DNA of 64,000 nucleotides from Anaeramoeba flamelloides (lineage: Eukaryota > Metamonada > Anaeramoebidae), in assembly GCA_027625915.1 (NCBI GenBank), contig JANTQA010000023.1, forward strand, positions 23,250,001 to 23,314,000, in the 5' to 3' direction. Positions 63,701 to 64,000 of this stretch are shown here, one piece after another. Made by a program: the position numbers and the translations under genes. Every line of letters begins with the position of its first letter. Within the stretch, counting starts at the first letter, position 1. The notes under the pieces are model-generated. The model searched no databases, was not told the origin of the DNA, and saw only the letters and a program-made list of their open reading frames with translations.

Positions 63701-64000
63701 AGAACAAAGAATAACAAATGGCTGCTTCTTTGTTGGACGGTATTTTGGTGGCGTTTTGGGTTCCTTTTCGGTCTTATTTATATTTTTTTCTTTGTTTTCT
63801 TCGTTTTCGTTTTTTTCTTTCTTTTCTTCGTTTTCTTTGTTTTCATTTTTTTCTTTCTTTTCGTTTTTATCTTTTTGTATTTCGTTTTTTTCTTTGTTTT
63901 CTTTTTTTTCTTTGTTTTCTTGGATAATTTTTTTTTTTTTTTCTTCTTTTTCATTGTTATTTTCTTTTTCATTTGTTTTTTCTTTTTGTATTTCATTTTC
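60782..64000 (-). CDS. carboxylic acid reductase-like enzyme (adenylation-carrier-reductase), 5' end outside window
   Basis: The minus-strand frame is open from the window edge to the TAA at 60782: 1072 residues, no intron, true start not seen. The adenylation domain shows FTSGSTGKPKG (about 63364-63396), FGTTEVG, YFRTGDIG and a long-chain/CAR-like IDRIKDTIKLSQG. Next is a carrier segment with GGDSL, whose Ser would hold phosphopantetheine (about 62113-62140). The C-terminal NAD(P)-binding thioester reductase has VFLTGATGFLGIHI and YTQTK (YxxxK). Family knowledge: such A-T-R proteins activate an acid with ATP, load it on the carrier and release an aldehyde. The substrate is unknown; fatty acid is plausible because the A domain resembles acyl-CoA ligases. 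A Lys/Glu/Asn-rich insertion (about 63750-64000) precedes the core segment FVILCSENRLEFLFADY. A Lys2-type aminoadipate reductase is an alternative but fits the A domain less well. Confidence 0.88.
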   Translation of the reverse strand, partial: ENEIQKEKTNEKENNNEKEEKKKKIIQENKEKKENKEKNEIQKDKNEKKEKNENKENEEKKEKNENEENKEKNINKTEKEPKTPPKYRPTKKQPFVILCSENRLEFLFADYSCIFLGIATVPILPDSSSTKIRDICQKVDPVLIICTNKTKHSFQDQDIPLLNIDDLNYNHNFGTEKQTMTEIGELRERYIYDSKPDEIYTIMFTSGSTGKPKGAIFRNETWKERVCCRGLIDTKIPQPYILYLFTNLGYCGARETFPITIFYGARLAICSEVSKIFEQVKIASPSLFTSTPRIYEILYSRFQEELATNLEENKKKPKEDQKKGEEEIRKLLIAKYSMAFGDRVNFVFTGGAKTSKKIFRFLQMVFGEDRVFDAFGTTEVGSITTDNQVLKSADVKLVNVPEMNYYVSEGCGEICVKTKEMVKEYWKDEEATKNNFTNDGYFRTGDIGKYIDGKLIIIDRIKDTIKLSQGVFVSLNYLEEHVFKQSKMIHQIFIYGCPDYSFLVAIIVPSKEHLKSSKKQFANELKAIAEQSEISAFEIPKEMHIETEIDFTIENGLLSVAGKKSRGKIFLKYKQTIDNMLNNVDERISNTSNKINLEDESNLEEYLAQTLQVTELALDKSVHHQGGDSLTKYLISKTIKRKYSLDIPKFLFFLPVRQFIQYIKETSSRSEIYSKYGDEINWPLVSSLEHWFPQEVQKELFYKGKEKPVNKDFKTVFLTGATGFLGIHILEDLLNLTKLNEVKKVYCLIRSDSDENATKRLNLVLQQSKITLTEKQLSRVHLIAGDLAEDYLGLTKEKFIEIANDCDLVIHSGAHVDSVLPYKMLERANVGGTAEIIKLAMVKKIPVSYISTISIFFFTNFIDEYENPFLYYPSMQVSGYTQTKWVAEKLIQYARQKFKLPAIIYRPNSIFANSKTGYLPKKDLICRIVTGILKMKLFVDDPDCSFDLLPVDFYSKVIVNSTFNNFDKAYKMIGINFSNPLQTQLETLLMYYQKTRDVKLEKCDYFHFQKKLKNQINNPLAPLNSLFQNGPLPRTVKININGLKSILNEIKIPLINDELLDIFFKNVKEIIN

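Noticed and set aside
63778-63996. Lys-rich and Phe-rich frames at the window end.
   Set aside because: They are shadows of the Lys/Glu/Asn insertion, which is in frame with the reductase.

Overview
This is a very AT-rich eukaryotic window. Non-coding DNA is dominated by A/T homopolymers, (AT)n and (ATT)n, and the proteins carry long Asn, Asp and Lys/Glu runs. Genes have GT-AG introns, both short (110-190 nt) and very long (2.7, 3.4 and 7.6 kb), and TAA and TGA both act as stops. The composition and gene set (7TM-RGS receptor, giant PH/SH3/RasGAP protein, CK1-type kinase, USP25/28-type protein, Cks1) fit an amoeboid protist such as an anaeramoebid or other amoeba. That placement is inference. 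No tRNA, rRNA, CRISPR, operon or virus-like element was recognised.

Layout. 1-6115: repeat-bearing non-coding DNA. 6116-8679 (+): seven-exon CK1/TTBK-like kinase whose last exon ends in a CAAX-type box. 8680-15218: non-coding with a MITE-like element and a diverged direct repeat. 15219-27053 (-): a 2817-residue RasGAP protein in two exons; its first exon encodes an SH3 domain and lies 3.4 kb upstream, across an intron holding a decayed LINE and two foldback palindromes. 27054-30156: non-coding. 30157-34774 (-): a 7TM-RGS receptor in three exons, three transmembrane helices upstream and four plus the RGS domain downstream of a 2.7-kb intron. 34775-42517: non-coding with foldbacks, two abutting mariner-like MITEs and some orphan candidate exons. 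42518-53386 (+): a USP25/28-type protein in two exons separated by a 7.6-kb repeat-filled intron; its catalytic Cys and His are both replaced. 56014-56536 (+): a three-exon Cks1 gene. 56537-60781: non-coding with two copies of a 400-bp MITE. 60782-64000 (-): a carboxylic-acid-reductase-like A-T-R enzyme, cut by the window edge and much richer in G+C than anything else here.

Most recognisable genes belong to signalling or cell-cycle control (G-protein receptor/RGS, RasGAP, membrane-targeted kinase, Cks1, ubiquitin binding). They are independent transcription units rather than a cluster. The exon models come from splice sites, reading phase and family conservation and have no transcript support. 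The three long introns are inferred because reading phase and protein-family continuity agree on both sides.
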